From: Pseudomonas sp. ZH-FAD
GTDB taxonomy: Bacteria; Pseudomonadota; Gammaproteobacteria; Pseudomonadales; Pseudomonadaceae
Assembly (NCBI RefSeq): GCF_002803095.1
Contig: NZ_PGLR01000018.1
Coordinates: forward strand, 46,147 to 110,146
Length of the DNA stretch: 64,000 nucleotides
Direction: 5' to 3'
Shown: piece by piece, positions 9,802 through 21,712 of the stretch
Layout of the letters: every line of letters begins with the position of its first letter
Numbering within the stretch: position 1 is the first letter of the stretch
Notes under the pieces: generated by a model
Seen by the model: the letters and a program-made list of their open reading frames with translations, nothing else
Database searches by the model: none
What the model was told of the DNA's origin: nothing
Program-made: the position numbers and the translations under genes

Positions 9802-10259
9802 GCTGGGTTACAAAATTGGACGGTGTTCTTCCGTCCGATGCCTTCAGAACGGGCTTCAGCCACCACCATCTACTGGGCATCGATGCGTCTGCCGAGCACA
9901 TCGGTAGGTCGAAGGCCTGCTTCTTGCCTGCGCGACAAAAACGATCCGCGCATGAAGGTCGCAATTCGTTGGAAGTGAATCGCCCCAGTTTCGTCGACAG
10001 AGCCAAGCTTCCGCTTTGGGACCCTTCGGCCCGTCTGGAGCGGCAGAGATCTGGACGTTTGCTTTTTTCGCCGGAAGATGATGTTTTGCGACCAGCTGCT
10101 TTCGGCCGATTCTGTTGAAAAAGGCGGTTCTGCGGCAGTTCGCCGGCCAGGTGTGCCAGCTTTCGAAGTTGAGAGGGTTTCAAGGAGATCGTGGAGAACG
10201 GCAATCAGGCTAGGCCGGGGGCCGCATCCTCAAAGCGGAATCACCTAGAGATCGCAATC
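9802..10259. other. 458-bp gap without recognisable gene
   Basis: A minus-strand frame (9713-10204) is open but overlaps the LysR remnant and shows no domain or ribosome-binding site. No RNA gene or terminator was recognised. Confidence 0.4.
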
Positions 10260-12176
<1,917 letters not shown>

Positions 12177-12180
12177 GGCC

Positions 12181-12234
12181 TACGTAACCTCGTAATTGCC
12201 CCTACGAACTTGCGTAGTTTTACGAGATCTCGTA
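12181..12234. promoter_or_regulatory. Three tandem activator sites (candidate NitA UAS)
   Basis: The motif TACG-N6-CGTA occurs three times: 12181-12194, 12203-12216 and 12221-12234 (the last, TACGAGATCTCGTA, is a perfect palindrome). They lie about 90-145 bp upstream of the sigma-54 promoter, the usual enhancer distance, and directly next to nitA, so they may also control nitA itself. Confidence 0.75.
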
Positions 12235-12325
12235 GTCGCGCAACAGCGGCAGGTGCATCCGAAAAAATCGGATCAGATTTGTAAGTATTTGATTTAAAAA
12301 GAAACGACAAGACCGAAAAGAAAAC

Positions 12326-12341
12326 TGGCACGGCCTTCGCT
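12326..12341 (+). promoter_or_regulatory. Sigma-54 (-24/-12) promoter of nitB
   Basis: TGGCACGGCCTTCGCT matches the consensus TGGCACG-N4-TTGCW with one mismatch in the -12 box, and the invariant GG and GC are exactly ten bases apart. It lies 60 bp upstream of the nitB start and downstream of the three activator sites. Confidence 0.8.
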
Positions 12342-12401
12342 CTAGACCCTTACAAGCGCAGCGGCAGTCGCTGCGATTCAAAGCCCTAGAGGAGAAGCAA
12401 T

Positions 12402-12884
12402 ATGCCGAGCGTCGATATCGCCCACTACAAGGACGGCGACTTCCTGGTTAACTACGAAGAAAAGGTTTTCGAGGACGTCAAAGCCGAGCCGGGCGAAAAG
12501 GCCCTGATCACCTTCCACACCATCGCCTTCGAGGGCTCTATCGGCCTGGTCAACATGCTTCAGGCCAAGCGCCTGCAGCGCAAAGGCTTCGAAACCAAAG
12601 TCCTGCTCTACGGACCGGGCGTGCAACTGGGCGTGCAGCGCGGCTTCCCGACCCTGGGCGCCGAGGCCTTCCCCGGTCACCTGGCGGTGAACAAGCAGAT
12701 CAAGGCCTTCATCGAGGAAGGCGGCGAGGTCTATGCCTGCCGATTCGCCCTGCAAGCCCTCTACGGCCAGACCGAGAAGGCCCTGATCGAAGGCATCCGC
12801 CCGATCAACCCGCTGGACGTGATGGACCTCCGCCTGCTGATGCGCCGCGAAGGCGCGCTGATCATCGACACCTGGACCGCCTGA
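12402..12884 (+). CDS. nitB: MSMEG_0572/Sll0783 family nitrogen-starvation response protein (NitB)
   Basis: 160 residues, beginning [20 protein letters not shown] and containing [20 protein letters not shown] and [20 protein letters not shown], as in the conserved Nit1C family exemplified by Sll0783. The family resembles DsrE-like small proteins; its biochemical role is unknown. The ribosome-binding site is AGAGGAGAA. It is the first gene of the sigma-54-driven operon and is followed by a strong hairpin before nitC. Assignment rests on family sequence and on the exact Nit1C gene order that follows. Confidence 0.85.
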   Translation: MPSVDIAHYKDGDFLVNYEEKVFEDVKAEPGEKALITFHTIAFEGSIGLVNMLQAKRLQRKGFETKVLLYGPGVQLGVQRGFPTLGAEAFPGHLAVNKQIKAFIEEGGEVYACRFALQALYGQTEKALIEGIRPINPLDVMDLRLLMRREGALIIDTWTA

Positions 12885-12892
12885 GCACGCCA

Positions 12893-12914
12893 CCCCTCCC
12901 GCGCGCGGGAGGGG
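12893..12914. promoter_or_regulatory. Strong GC hairpin between nitB and nitC
   Basis: Perfect 8-bp arms CCCCTCCC and GGGAGGGG flank GCGCGC; there is no T-run after it. It is more likely an mRNA-stability or attenuation element, setting nitB apart from the rest of the operon, than a full terminator. Confidence 0.6.
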
Positions 12915-12944
12915 CCCCTCCCTCACTCCCACAGGATCGATGAC

Positions 12945-13925
12945 ATGCCGACCATCCGTGCCGCCGCCGTGCAACTCAGCCCGGTGCTCTACAGCCGCGA
13001 AGGCACTATCGACAAGATCTGCCGGAAGATCCTCGAACTGGGCCGCGAAGGCGTGCAGTTCGCCGTCTTCCCTGAAACCGTGGTGCCCTACTACCCCTAT
13101 TTTTCCTTTGTGCAGGCACCCTTCGCCATGGGCGGCCAGCACCTGAAACTCCTGGACGAATCGGTGATCGTCCCCTCCGCCGCTACTGTCGCCCTCGGCG
13201 CCGCCTGCCGCGAAGCCGGGGTGGTGGCCTCCATCGGCATCAACGAGCGTGACGGCGGCACCATCTACAACGCCCAGTTACTGTTCGACGCCGACGGCAC
13301 GCTGATCCAGCACCGTCGCAAGATTACCCCCACCTACCACGAGCGCATGGTCTGGGGTCAGGGCGACGGCTCCGGCCTGCGCGCGGTCGACAGCGCCGTG
13401 GGCCGCATTGGCTCCCTGGCCTGCTGGGAGCACTACAACCCGCTGGCGCGCTACGCGCTGATGGCCGACGGTGAGCAGATCCACGCCGCCATGTTCCCGG
13501 GCTCCCTGGTGGGCGAGATCTTCGCCGAGCAGATCGAGGTCACCATCCGCCACCACGCCCTGGAGTCCGGCTGCTTCGTGGTCAACGCCACCGCCTGGCT
13601 GGAGCCGGAACAGCAGCAACGGATCATGGCCGACACCGGCTGCGCCATCGGTCCGATCTCCGGCGGTAGCTTCAGCGCCATCGTCTCGCCAGAGGGCAAG
13701 CTGCTTGGCGAACCGCTACGCAGCGGCGAAGGCGCAGTGATCGCCGACCTCGACCTGGCGCTGATCGACAAGCGCAAGCGGATGATGGATTCCGTCGGCC
13801 ACTACAGCCGCCCCGAGCTGCTCAGCCTGTTGATTGACCGCACCCCCAGCGCCCACTTGCACGAACGCAGCATGGGCCTGCCGCAGGCCTTCGAACCCGT
13901 CGAGGTCGACCATGAATGCGCCTAG
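12945..13925 (+). CDS. nitC: Nit1-type nitrilase (Nit6803/NitC family)
   Basis: 326 residues. The nitrilase triad is visible: Glu44 in [12 protein letters not shown], Lys126 in [14 protein letters not shown] and Cys160 in [15 protein letters not shown]. These contexts match the Nit6803-like group. The enzymes hydrolyse C-N triple bonds to acids and ammonia; NitC of the Pseudomonas Nit1C cluster has been genetically linked to growth on cyanide as nitrogen source (established for the cluster, inferred here). The stop overlaps the nitD start by 14 bp, indicating translational coupling. Confidence 0.93.
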   Translation: MPTIRAAAVQLSPVLYSREGTIDKICRKILELGREGVQFAVFPETVVPYYPYFSFVQAPFAMGGQHLKLLDESVIVPSAATVALGAACREAGVVASIGINERDGGTIYNAQLLFDADGTLIQHRRKITPTYHERMVWGQGDGSGLRAVDSAVGRIGSLACWEHYNPLARYALMADGEQIHAAMFPGSLVGEIFAEQIEVTIRHHALESGCFVVNATAWLEPEQQQRIMADTGCAIGPISGGSFSAIVSPEGKLLGEPLRSGEGAVIADLDLALIDKRKRMMDSVGHYSRPELLSLLIDRTPSAHLHERSMGLPQAFEPVEVDHECA

Positions 13926-15009
13926 CCGTCAGCCCGACGACCTGCTCAGTGAGCTGCAATGCCACGGTGTGCGCTGGCAGGACCAGAGTACCGGCCTTTC
14001 CCGCAGGGGCGGCGCCGGCCCATCCGACCACAAGGCCCTGACCCTGGGCGCACATACCGCCATGGTGCCGGTGCTCAACCAGGCCTCCCTGGACTCGCCC
14101 TACGAGGCGCGTCCGTCCAGCGATGGCGACCTGGCGCTGATCTTCCGCGAGGGCCGTCAGGTCGGCCAGGTGGAGATTCCCGGCGTACCGAAGTTCTACG
14201 CGCGGAGCACCGCCGATGGCATCCCCTACTGGAAGATCGCCACCCTGCACAGTCGCGATGTGCTGGCCACCACGCTGTTGCAGCACTGCATCCGCATGAA
14301 CGACGCGGCCACTTCCTGCCAGTTCTGCGCCATTGGCCAGTCCCTGGCGGCGGGGAAGACCATCGCGCGCAAGCGCCCGGAGCAACTGGCCGAAGTGGCG
14401 ACGGCAGCGGTGGAACTCGATGGCGTGAAGCACATGGTGATGACCACCGGCACGCCACAGACCCGCGACCGTGGCGCCGCCATCCTCTGCGAGGCCGCTG
14501 CCGCCGTGACCGCCGCCGTCGACCTGCCGATCCAGGCCCAGTGCGAACCGCCAGACGAGGACAGCTGGTTCCAGCGCCTGAAGGACAGTGGCGTCGTCTC
14601 CCTCGGCATGCACCTGGAGGCAGTCACGGAGCCGGTGCGCCGGAAGATCATGCCGGGCAAGGCCGAAGTACCGATGAGCCGCTATTTCGAAGCATTCGAA
14701 GCCGCCGTCGAGGTATTCGGCCGGGGCCAGGTGAGCACCTACATCCTCGCCGGCCTGGGCGACCCGGAAGACGCCATCGCCGAGATGAGCGAGCGCCTGG
14801 CGACTATTGGCGTGTACCCCTTCGTGGTGCCCTTCGTCCCCATCGACGGCACACCCCTGGCCCATCACCCCAAACCCGACAACGCGCTGATGCAGCGCCT
14901 CTACCCGCGCATCGGCGCCAGCCTGCGCCGCCACGGGCTGCATTCCGACGACATCCGCGCAGGGTGCGCCAAGTGCGGCGCCTGCTCGGCCCTGAAGCAC
15001 CACGAATGA
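13912..15009 (+). CDS. nitD: MSMEG_0568 family radical SAM protein (NitD)
   Basis: 365 residues from the ATG at 13912 ([12 protein letters not shown]), chosen over an earlier in-frame ATG at 13834 because 13912 overlaps the nitC end by only 14 bp. The radical-SAM cysteines appear as Cys126, Cys136 and Cys139 in [14 protein letters not shown], a C-x9-C-x2-C spacing in place of the usual C-x3-C-x2-C. A further cysteine group ends the protein ([10 protein letters not shown]), possibly an auxiliary cluster site. The family is found almost only in Nit1C clusters; its substrate is unknown. Confidence 0.85.
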   Translation: MNAPSRQPDDLLSELQCHGVRWQDQSTGLSRRGGAGPSDHKALTLGAHTAMVPVLNQASLDSPYEARPSSDGDLALIFREGRQVGQVEIPGVPKFYARSTADGIPYWKIATLHSRDVLATTLLQHCIRMNDAATSCQFCAIGQSLAAGKTIARKRPEQLAEVATAAVELDGVKHMVMTTGTPQTRDRGAAILCEAAAAVTAAVDLPIQAQCEPPDEDSWFQRLKDSGVVSLGMHLEAVTEPVRRKIMPGKAEVPMSRYFEAFEAAVEVFGRGQVSTYILAGLGDPEDAIAEMSERLATIGVYPFVVPFVPIDGTPLAHHPKPDNALMQRLYPRIGASLRRHGLHSDDIRAGCAKCGACSALKHHE

Positions 15010-15020
15010 GGAGAACCGCC

Positions 15021-15581
15021 ATGGCGTTGAGTAACCTCGAGTGGCTGGGCGAAGCAGACAGCCCCTATATCGCCGGCGACCTGCGGGTGAAGCCCGCTAG
15101 CGAGGCCTGGGAACGCCACCAGTACTACGCCCTGCGCCAGGCGGTGTTCGCCGACGAGCAGCGCCTGCTGGCCCGGGATCGCGATGAGCACGACTTCCGC
15201 GCCATTCCCATCGTCGCTCTGGCCCACAGCTGCGGCGAGGCAGATCGGGTGGTGGGTGCGGTGCGCATCTACGAGCAGGAGCCGGGCCTCTGGTATGGCG
15301 GACGGCTCTGCGTGGAGCCGCTCTACCGGCGCCAGGGCATGCTCGGCAAGGCGCTGATCAACGAAGCGGTATCGCTGGCACTGGACATCGGCTGCATGTG
15401 TTTCCTCGCCACGGTGCAGGCGCAGAACGAAGCCTACTTCCGTCGCCTGCATTGGCAGACGCTGGAACATATCGAGCTGCTGGGCCGGCCCCATGCGCTG
15501 ATGGAGGCCAACCTGGCGAGCTACCCCTTCATGCCGCGTCGGGTTTCCCTGCGCACCCTGCGGGGGCTTCGCCATGGCTGA
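15021..15581 (+). CDS. nitE: MSMEG_0567/Sll0786 family GNAT N-acetyltransferase (NitE)
   Basis: 186 residues beginning MALSNLEWLGEADSPYIAGD. A GNAT core is visible: YYALRQAVFADEQ at the N-terminus and the acetyl-CoA pyrophosphate-binding region LCVEPLYRRQGMLGKALINE, followed by ATVQAQNEAYFRRLHW. The start follows GAGGAGAACC by a few bases, 11 bp after nitD; the stop overlaps nitF by 8 bp. The substrate is unknown. It is the third core enzyme of the Nit1C set. Confidence 0.85.
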   Translation: MALSNLEWLGEADSPYIAGDLRVKPASEAWERHQYYALRQAVFADEQRLLARDRDEHDFRAIPIVALAHSCGEADRVVGAVRIYEQEPGLWYGGRLCVEPLYRRQGMLGKALINEAVSLALDIGCMCFLATVQAQNEAYFRRLHWQTLEHIELLGRPHALMEANLASYPFMPRRVSLRTLRGLRHG

Positions 15582-16575
15582 TCTCGTCGCCCTTCTCGAG
15601 CGTCTGCGGAACACCCCGGCCATGAATGCCAAGCGTGCAGTGCAGCAGGCTGCCCGGGTCTTGAATGCCCCGCCGGGCCAGGGCGACCGCTATGCCCTGC
15701 CGGGCGACGACACCGCCGCCCTCCGCTGCGGCGACCAGTACCAACTGCTCGCCATCGAAGGCATGTTGCCGTCCTTCGTCGCCAAGGCGCCCTGGTTCGC
15801 CGGCTGGTCGGCGGTGATGGCCAACGTTAGCGACATCGCCGCCATGGGGGGGCGTGCCACCGCCGTGGTCAATGCCTACTGGCACCACGACGACGCGGCC
15901 GCGGACGAGTTGCTGCGCGGCATACACGACGCTTGCGAACGCTACGGCCTGCTGCTGGCCGGCGGTCACACCAGCCTGGCGCCGAGCAATCCGACGGCAT
16001 TGGCCGTGGCCATCACTGGTATCGCCCATCGCCTGCTCTCCACCCTGCACGTCAAGCCCGGCCAGTTGCTCGCCGCGGTGGTGGACCTGGACGGCCAATG
16101 GCACCCCGGCACCACCTACTGGAAGGCCTTCGAACACAAGAGCGCCGAGCGCCTGCGCCGGCAACTCGAATTGCTGCCGCGCCTAGCCGAGGACGGCCTG
16201 CTGCTAGCCGCCCGCGACATCAGCAACGCCGGCCTGCTGGGTTCCCTGCTGATGCTGCTGGAGGCCACCGGCTGCGGCGCCCGCCTCGACCTGGATGCCC
16301 TGCCGCGCCCAGCCGACAGCGACCTGGAGCGCTGGCTGCTGGCCTTCCCCAGCTTCGGTTTCCTGCTGACCCTGGACCAGGCCCATTGGCCCGATGCCCA
16401 GGCCCGCTTCGCCGCTGAGGGTCTCAGCGCCGCAGCCATCGGCGTCATCGATGCCACTGGCCGCCTGCAGGCCCACGCCGGCACCGCGCAGGCCGAGTTC
16501 TGGGACTTCGCCCAGGCCCCCTTCACCGGACTTTCCGCTCCCGATTCGCCCTTTCACCGCAAGGAGGTGTACTGA
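15574..16575 (+). CDS. nitF: Sll0787 family AIR-synthase-like protein (NitF)
   Basis: 333 residues of the PurM/SelD/ThiL-type ATP-binding fold: LPGDDTAALRCGDQYQLLA (nucleotide/metal loop), NVSDIAAMGGRATAVVNAYW and LLLAGGHTSLAPSNPTALAV match the AIR synthase N-terminal domain, and AARDISNAGLLGSLLMLLEA the C-terminal domain. Related enzymes activate amides or selenide with ATP; the Nit1C member is uncharacterised. It starts within nitE and is followed after 1 bp by nitG, so the genes are tightly coupled. Confidence 0.87.
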   Translation: MADLVALLERLRNTPAMNAKRAVQQAARVLNAPPGQGDRYALPGDDTAALRCGDQYQLLAIEGMLPSFVAKAPWFAGWSAVMANVSDIAAMGGRATAVVNAYWHHDDAAADELLRGIHDACERYGLLLAGGHTSLAPSNPTALAVAITGIAHRLLSTLHVKPGQLLAAVVDLDGQWHPGTTYWKAFEHKSAERLRRQLELLPRLAEDGLLLAARDISNAGLLGSLLMLLEATGCGARLDLDALPRPADSDLERWLLAFPSFGFLLTLDQAHWPDAQARFAAEGLSAAAIGVIDATGRLQAHAGTAQAEFWDFAQAPFTGLSAPDSPFHRKEVY

Positions 16576-16576
16576 C

Positions 16577-16885
16577 ATGCCCGCCGTCAACTTCAAGGTG
16601 CGTTGGCCTGATGGCCAGGAAACCAACGGCTATTCCCCGTCCACGCTCATCTACCAGTACTTGCAGGCCGGCAGCAGCTGCAGCGTCGAAGAGTTCCTCA
16701 CGCGGGCGGAAGCCGCCCTGTCCGCGGCCTCGGAGCGGGTCCGTGAACTCAAGGGGTTCTATTGCAGCTCGGCCATGGACACCCTCGCCATCCTGCGCCA
16801 ACAGGCCCGGCGCTATGGTGGCAACGAGCCAGTGCTGGTCCTCGACATGCACACCCAACACAGCGGCCAGGTGCTGGCCCGCTGA
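16577..16885 (+). CDS. nitG: MSMEG_0570 family nitrogen-starvation response protein (NitG)
   Basis: 102 residues, MPAVNFKVRWPDGQETNGYS to HSGQVLAR. The N-terminal strand-rich motif and SCSVEEFLTRAEAALSAASE fit the small MSMEG_0570 family of Nit1C clusters. An AAGGAGGTG ribosome-binding site overlaps the end of nitF, and the start is 1 bp past the nitF stop. An upstream in-frame start (16394) lies inside nitF and is rejected. Function unknown. Confidence 0.85.
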   Translation: MPAVNFKVRWPDGQETNGYSPSTLIYQYLQAGSSCSVEEFLTRAEAALSAASERVRELKGFYCSSAMDTLAILRQQARRYGGNEPVLVLDMHTQHSGQVLAR

Positions 16886-16919
16886 GTCCCCTTTCACGCA
16901 TCCACTCAGGAGAATACCC

Positions 16920-18179
16920 ATGCCCGGCTCACTCAAATCCGTCCCGGTCCCCCACTACAGTGTGATCATCGTCGGCGGTGGCCAGGCCGGCCTGTCCGCC
17001 AGCTACTACCTGCAACAGGAAGGCATCGACCACTTGATGCTGGAGAAACACAGCCTCACCCACAGCTGGCGCACCCAGCGCTGGGACAATTTTTGCCTGG
17101 TCACACCCAACTGGCAGTGCGCCCTCCCCGGCCACCCCTATGAAGGCAGCGACCCACATGGGTTCATGAAGCGCGAGGAGATCATCGCCTACCTCGACGC
17201 CTTCATCGCCAAGGTCAAGCCACCAGTGCGCGAGGGCGTCATCGTGCAACGCGTGACTCCGCGCCCACAGGGCGGCTACGCGGTGCAGACCTCGGCCGGC
17301 GAGTACAGCGCCGACCAGGTGATAGTCGCTTCCGGCGGCTACCATACGCCGATCATCCCGCGCATGGCCGAACGCCTGCCCGCCCATATCCAGCAACTCC
17401 ATTCCGAGCAGTACCGCAACGCGCAATCCCTGCCCGCGGGCAACGTGCTGGTGGTGGGCTCTGGCCAGTCCGGCGCGCAGATCGCAGAAGACCTGCACCT
17501 GGCCGGGCGTAAGGTCTATCTCGCCGTGGGTGACGCACCGCGCTGCGCTCGCTTCCATCGCGGCAAGGACGTGGTCGACTGGCTAGCGGAGATGGGCTAC
17601 TACGACATCGGTGTCGACCAGCACCCGCTGCGCGAAGGCGTGCGCGACAACACCAACCACTATGTGACCGGCCGCGACGGCGGGCGCGATATCGACCTGC
17701 GCAAGTTCGCCACCCAGGGCATGGAGCTGTTCGGCCTGCTCACGGGCCTGGATGGCAGCATGCTGCGCTTCGCTCCGGACCTGGCCGCCAAGCTGGATGC
17801 TGCCGACGCGGTATACAACCGCATCAATACCAGTATCGACCGCTTCATCGAGGAGAACGGCATCGACGCCCCGCCCAGCGCGCCCTACCAGCCGCTCTGG
17901 CAGCCCGAAGCGGAAAGGGAAAGCCTGGATCTGGCAGAGTCGGGCATCACCAGCGTGATCTGGTGCATCGGCTTCAGCCCGGACTTCGGCTGGCTGGAGG
18001 CGGGGGTATTCAACGGCCGTGGTCAACCGCTCCACGTGCGCGGTGTCACCCGCGAACCGGGGCTCTACTTCCTCGGCCTGCCCTGGCTGCATACCTGGGG
18101 TTCGGGACGCTTCTCCGGCATCGCCTGTGATGCCGAGCACCTGGTTCGCCACCTGGCACGCGCCCGAAAGGCTGCCTGA
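16920..18179 (+). CDS. nitH: MSMEG_0569 family flavin-dependent oxidoreductase (NitH)
   Basis: 419 residues. The N-terminal FAD motif is VIIVGGGQAGLSASYYL, and a second Rossmann motif VLVVGSGQSGAQIAEDL lies near residue 178, the arrangement of flavoprotein monooxygenases that bind FAD and NAD(P)H. LVTPNWQCALPGHPYEG and HTWGSGRFSGIACDAEHLV are consistent with the MSMEG_0569 family. It starts 34 bp after nitG with a CAGGAG site. In Nit1C an oxygen-using step on cyanide or a cyanide adduct has been proposed; the reaction is unproven. Confidence 0.87.
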   Translation: MPGSLKSVPVPHYSVIIVGGGQAGLSASYYLQQEGIDHLMLEKHSLTHSWRTQRWDNFCLVTPNWQCALPGHPYEGSDPHGFMKREEIIAYLDAFIAKVKPPVREGVIVQRVTPRPQGGYAVQTSAGEYSADQVIVASGGYHTPIIPRMAERLPAHIQQLHSEQYRNAQSLPAGNVLVVGSGQSGAQIAEDLHLAGRKVYLAVGDAPRCARFHRGKDVVDWLAEMGYYDIGVDQHPLREGVRDNTNHYVTGRDGGRDIDLRKFATQGMELFGLLTGLDGSMLRFAPDLAAKLDAADAVYNRINTSIDRFIEENGIDAPPSAPYQPLWQPEAERESLDLAESGITSVIWCIGFSPDFGWLEAGVFNGRGQPLHVRGVTREPGLYFLGLPWLHTWGSGRFSGIACDAEHLVRHLARARKAA

Positions 18180-18210
18180 CCACTCCCCCGCGCTGAAGGA
18201 GGGCCCAACT

Positions 18211-19058
18211 ATGACGCTGCCTTTCGAACCAGGCATAAGCCTGTGCCAGGACTACCGCGCTGGCATGCCCCACCTGGCCTATACCGGTCTCTCGGAGAAC
18301 TGGCTGCTCAAAGAATGCGGGCACCTGCACTGGCTGCTACTGGCCCGGTTGCACGGTCGCGACGCGCCCGCCTTCAGCGATCACGAGGGACGTACGGCCT
18401 ACGCCGCCTTCACCGCCATCCACCTGCGCGGTTTACATCTGGAGCGAATCAGCGAGAACGCCCGCTTCAAACTGCACAGCCACTTGCAGCCTGCCGGCCG
18501 TGCCCGCCATTGCAGCGAGCACCGCTTGCTCGCTGCAGGCCGGCCCTGCGGCGAGGTGACAATGCTGTCCACTTTCGTCTGCCGGACCCGCGCCGGCGAC
18601 AACCGTAGTGCCACGCGTGCCCAGTTCACTGCGGCAGACGGCGCGCCCCTGGCACCCAGCGACCTCGCTCGGACGCTGTTGGAAACCGGCAAGCACTGGC
18701 GCGAGGCGGATCCTGATGCCCGAAGCCGGGAGCAGCGCTTCCGCCCCTGTCCGACGCTGGACTTCAACGGTGCCGAGTTCCTCTATTTTGCCCAGTTCCA
18801 GGCAGCCGTGGAGCGTGCCGAATGGGCCCTCGACAGCAGGGTCCAAAAGGCTCCGTGCCGCGAACGGCAGATGTATTTCTACGGCAACCTCAACCCCGGC
18901 GATGACCTGCTGCTGCGCCTGAGTCCGCCAGCGGACGCCGGTGGATCGCGCCGCTGTGAGATCCGCCGCGCCTCGGACGGCCGCAAGCTGGCCGAGGTGC
19001 TCACTTGCCGATCTCAGGTGCCGGCATTAACGACGTCCGCCGCCCGAGGCCGTGCAAC

Positions 19059-19068
<10 letters not shown>
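18211..19068 (+). CDS. Pnap_2097/LnmK-like family protein
   Basis: 285 residues from the ATG at 18211 ([20 protein letters not shown]). [23 protein letters not shown] near the start and a C-terminal [17 protein letters not shown] resemble the Pnap_2097 family, related to the LnmK double hot-dog acyltransferase/decarboxylase that uses methylmalonyl-CoA. It follows nitH by 31 bp and overlaps a methylmalonyl-CoA mutase gene by 10 bp. The pair fits a methylmalonyl-CoA-related step, but the link to cyanide metabolism is unknown. The last residues ([14 protein letters not shown]) look atypical. Confidence 0.6.
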
Positions 19069-19590
<522 letters not shown>

Positions 19591-20883
19591 CCTCGGGCTT
19601 GCCATCCGGATGGCTTGCAGCCAACCGGGCAATCTGCTCATAGAAATCGGGATAGAAACGTTCGGCCAGCATGATCTTCGCTAGAATCGGTCGCTGGATT
19701 TCGGCCCCAAAGCCTCGCTCGTCCGCGATGGCATGGCGAAGCATCAAGGAGTTGAGGAAGCGCTTGATTTGCCGCGGATTGCCGCGCGTGCCTTCGCTGA
19801 GAAGCTTGGTCACATGCGCGCTAATCACCAGCGCCTGGTCGACCGCCGGTAGCACAGTGCCGCCCATGGCTACCTCAACGGTTTTCCGGTCCAGACCACG
19901 GCTCTTCCAGGGCTGCTGCATGTCCTTGCGGGCGACGGCCAAGAGCTTCTCGAAGCGTGGATCGGCCGATCCCAAGGCGTTCTCGGCGAGTAGCAGGGTC
20001 ACGTACACACTGGTTTCAGCCACGCCCAGCGCCGGGATGCGGAACGGGACCTGGATCAGTTTCTCGAGGTAGTTGCGGGCGTAAGACACCGGTCCGACGC
20101 TCTGCGGCAAATCGGGGAAGTGCTCTCGCACGGCGTACTCGATCATCATCTCGTCGGCGCCGATGACGAACGCTGTCCGCTCGACGAAGAGGAACAGCCG
20201 GATGGCCTCCAGCGTGGCAATCGCCGTCTTCGGCAGGCAGCGATCCAGGTCGTCGACGATGACCACCAACTTGTCCACCTCCGCAGATTCGAGGAGTGCC
20301 TTGAACTCCTTGCGGAAGGCGTGGAAATGCTCGGGAAGGTGTTCGGAGGGATCGTCCGCCTCCTTGAGAAACTCGCCCGCCTTTTCGGCGAACAATTTCA
20401 TGTCCTCGGCCGAAAGACTCTCCGGCGGCTTGCTCAGGAGCCCGGCCGCAATGTCATAGGCACCCTTGAGCTGATCCATCGTGGGGATCCCGGTAAAGGC
20501 CGTGAGTGCGAGCCCTCCGGTTTTTCGGGCAATCTTGAACCAGTCAACGCGTTTGAGGACCTTCTTCGCCGCCTCGGCCACCTTTGCGGATCCGGGTCTG
20601 GCGCGGCGCAGCTCATCGACAATTGTCTCAATGACAACGGTCTTGGCGTCCTCGAACCCTTCGAAGGTCCAGCCGTTAAACCACAGGCAAAGGACCCGAT
20701 CGTTGTCCTTGTAGGAGGCCTCCAGCATCTTCAGCACACTGGATTTCCCTGCCCCCCAGTCCCCATGTACCCCGATGGTGATCGGCGTTTCCGGGGTTTT
20801 CCCGATTAGCTTCAGCCCACCGCTGATGCTGGTTCTTTCCATCGCCCTGTCCCATCGTCGGCTTTGCCATACTGGATCGACCT

Positions 20884-21507
20884 TTGCCATTGGATTCCGG
20901 CGAGTTGCTGACGCTGCTGGTGAGCAGCTTCAGCTACGGCCTGTACGCGCTGATGCCGGCCATGGCCATGCTGCGGGTGCGACGAATTCGCGTGAGTCGC
21001 ACCACCCTGCGCGAGCCCCTCTACATCCAGTGCTATCTGGCCTCCCCTCTTTCCATCGTGCTGATCGCGGCCAACCTGCTGGCCGGCATCCAGGTCGCGC
21101 AGGCGATGCTGCTCACCACCCTCGCCTGCATATGGTACCTGTTCTCGCAGATCGCCCTGCTGCGCCGGCTCCTCGATTTGCCCCTGCTGCCGGCCACTTT
21201 CATCGCCATTTCCAGGTTCATCGTCGCCACCCTGATCATCCTCGCCCTGATGGATCTGCCGCGGTCCACACCAGGCACACATATCGGTAAACCAACGCAA
21301 CTCCATGTCTGGGTGCAAGCCGTGAGCGTTCTCTGCCCAAGCAGTAGCTTGCTGCTGGTCGATGCCTCGCACTGGCGTTTCGGCTCACTGGCTAGCGGAA
21401 TGAAGGCAGGAAATGTCGTCGGCTGGCCGGGACACGACAGGCCGAGAACGGCCAGAAGCGATCTCCGCAGGAGAAGCCGCGTTAGTACCCCTTCTTCCTT
21501 GCCCTGA
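20884..21507 (+). pseudogene. Membrane protein fragment
   Basis: The frame encodes about four hydrophobic segments: LLTLLVSSFSYGLYALMPAM, IVLIAANLLAGIQVAQAMLL, MLLTTLACIWYLFSQIALL and FIVATLIILALM, then a basic tail with no recognisable domain. Its start coincides with the KAP fragment joint at about 20884, so the N-terminal part is probably missing. No homologue is recognised; it could be a Yip1-like or other small inner-membrane protein. The last 60 residues look non-native. Confidence 0.4.
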
Positions 21508-21664
21508 ACCCTACACTACGCTAGCGAACATGACTGTACATTCCAAAGGATAAGCGGTCATTCAATCGGCTTCCTAGAACCAATTCAAGGCGTGCGAACC
21601 CTTTGTAAATAGCCAGTCACAGGATTTTTCGGTCGCGACCCAACTAAACCCTATTGACCTCAAA

Positions 21665-21680
21665 TGAACACATATGTTCA
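21665..21680. promoter_or_regulatory. TetR-type operator upstream of tetR1
   Basis: TGAACA and TGTTCA are separated by CATA, 33 bp upstream of the tetR1 start; an extra TGTTCA half-site follows at 21685-21690. The same site recurs at 41329, 41523 and 46010. Confidence 0.75.
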
Positions 21681-21712
21681 ATTATGTTCAGCAGAGAGTT
21701 TGGAGACATCCG

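Noticed and set aside
9713..10204. 163-codon minus-strand frame after the LysR remnant
   Set aside because: Overlaps the LysR domain, lacks a ribosome-binding site, and the translation is Ser/Arg/Pro-rich without domain similarity.
13822..15003. 393-codon minus-strand frame
   Set aside because: Antisense of nitD in high-GC DNA; the nitD frame has family motifs and translational coupling.
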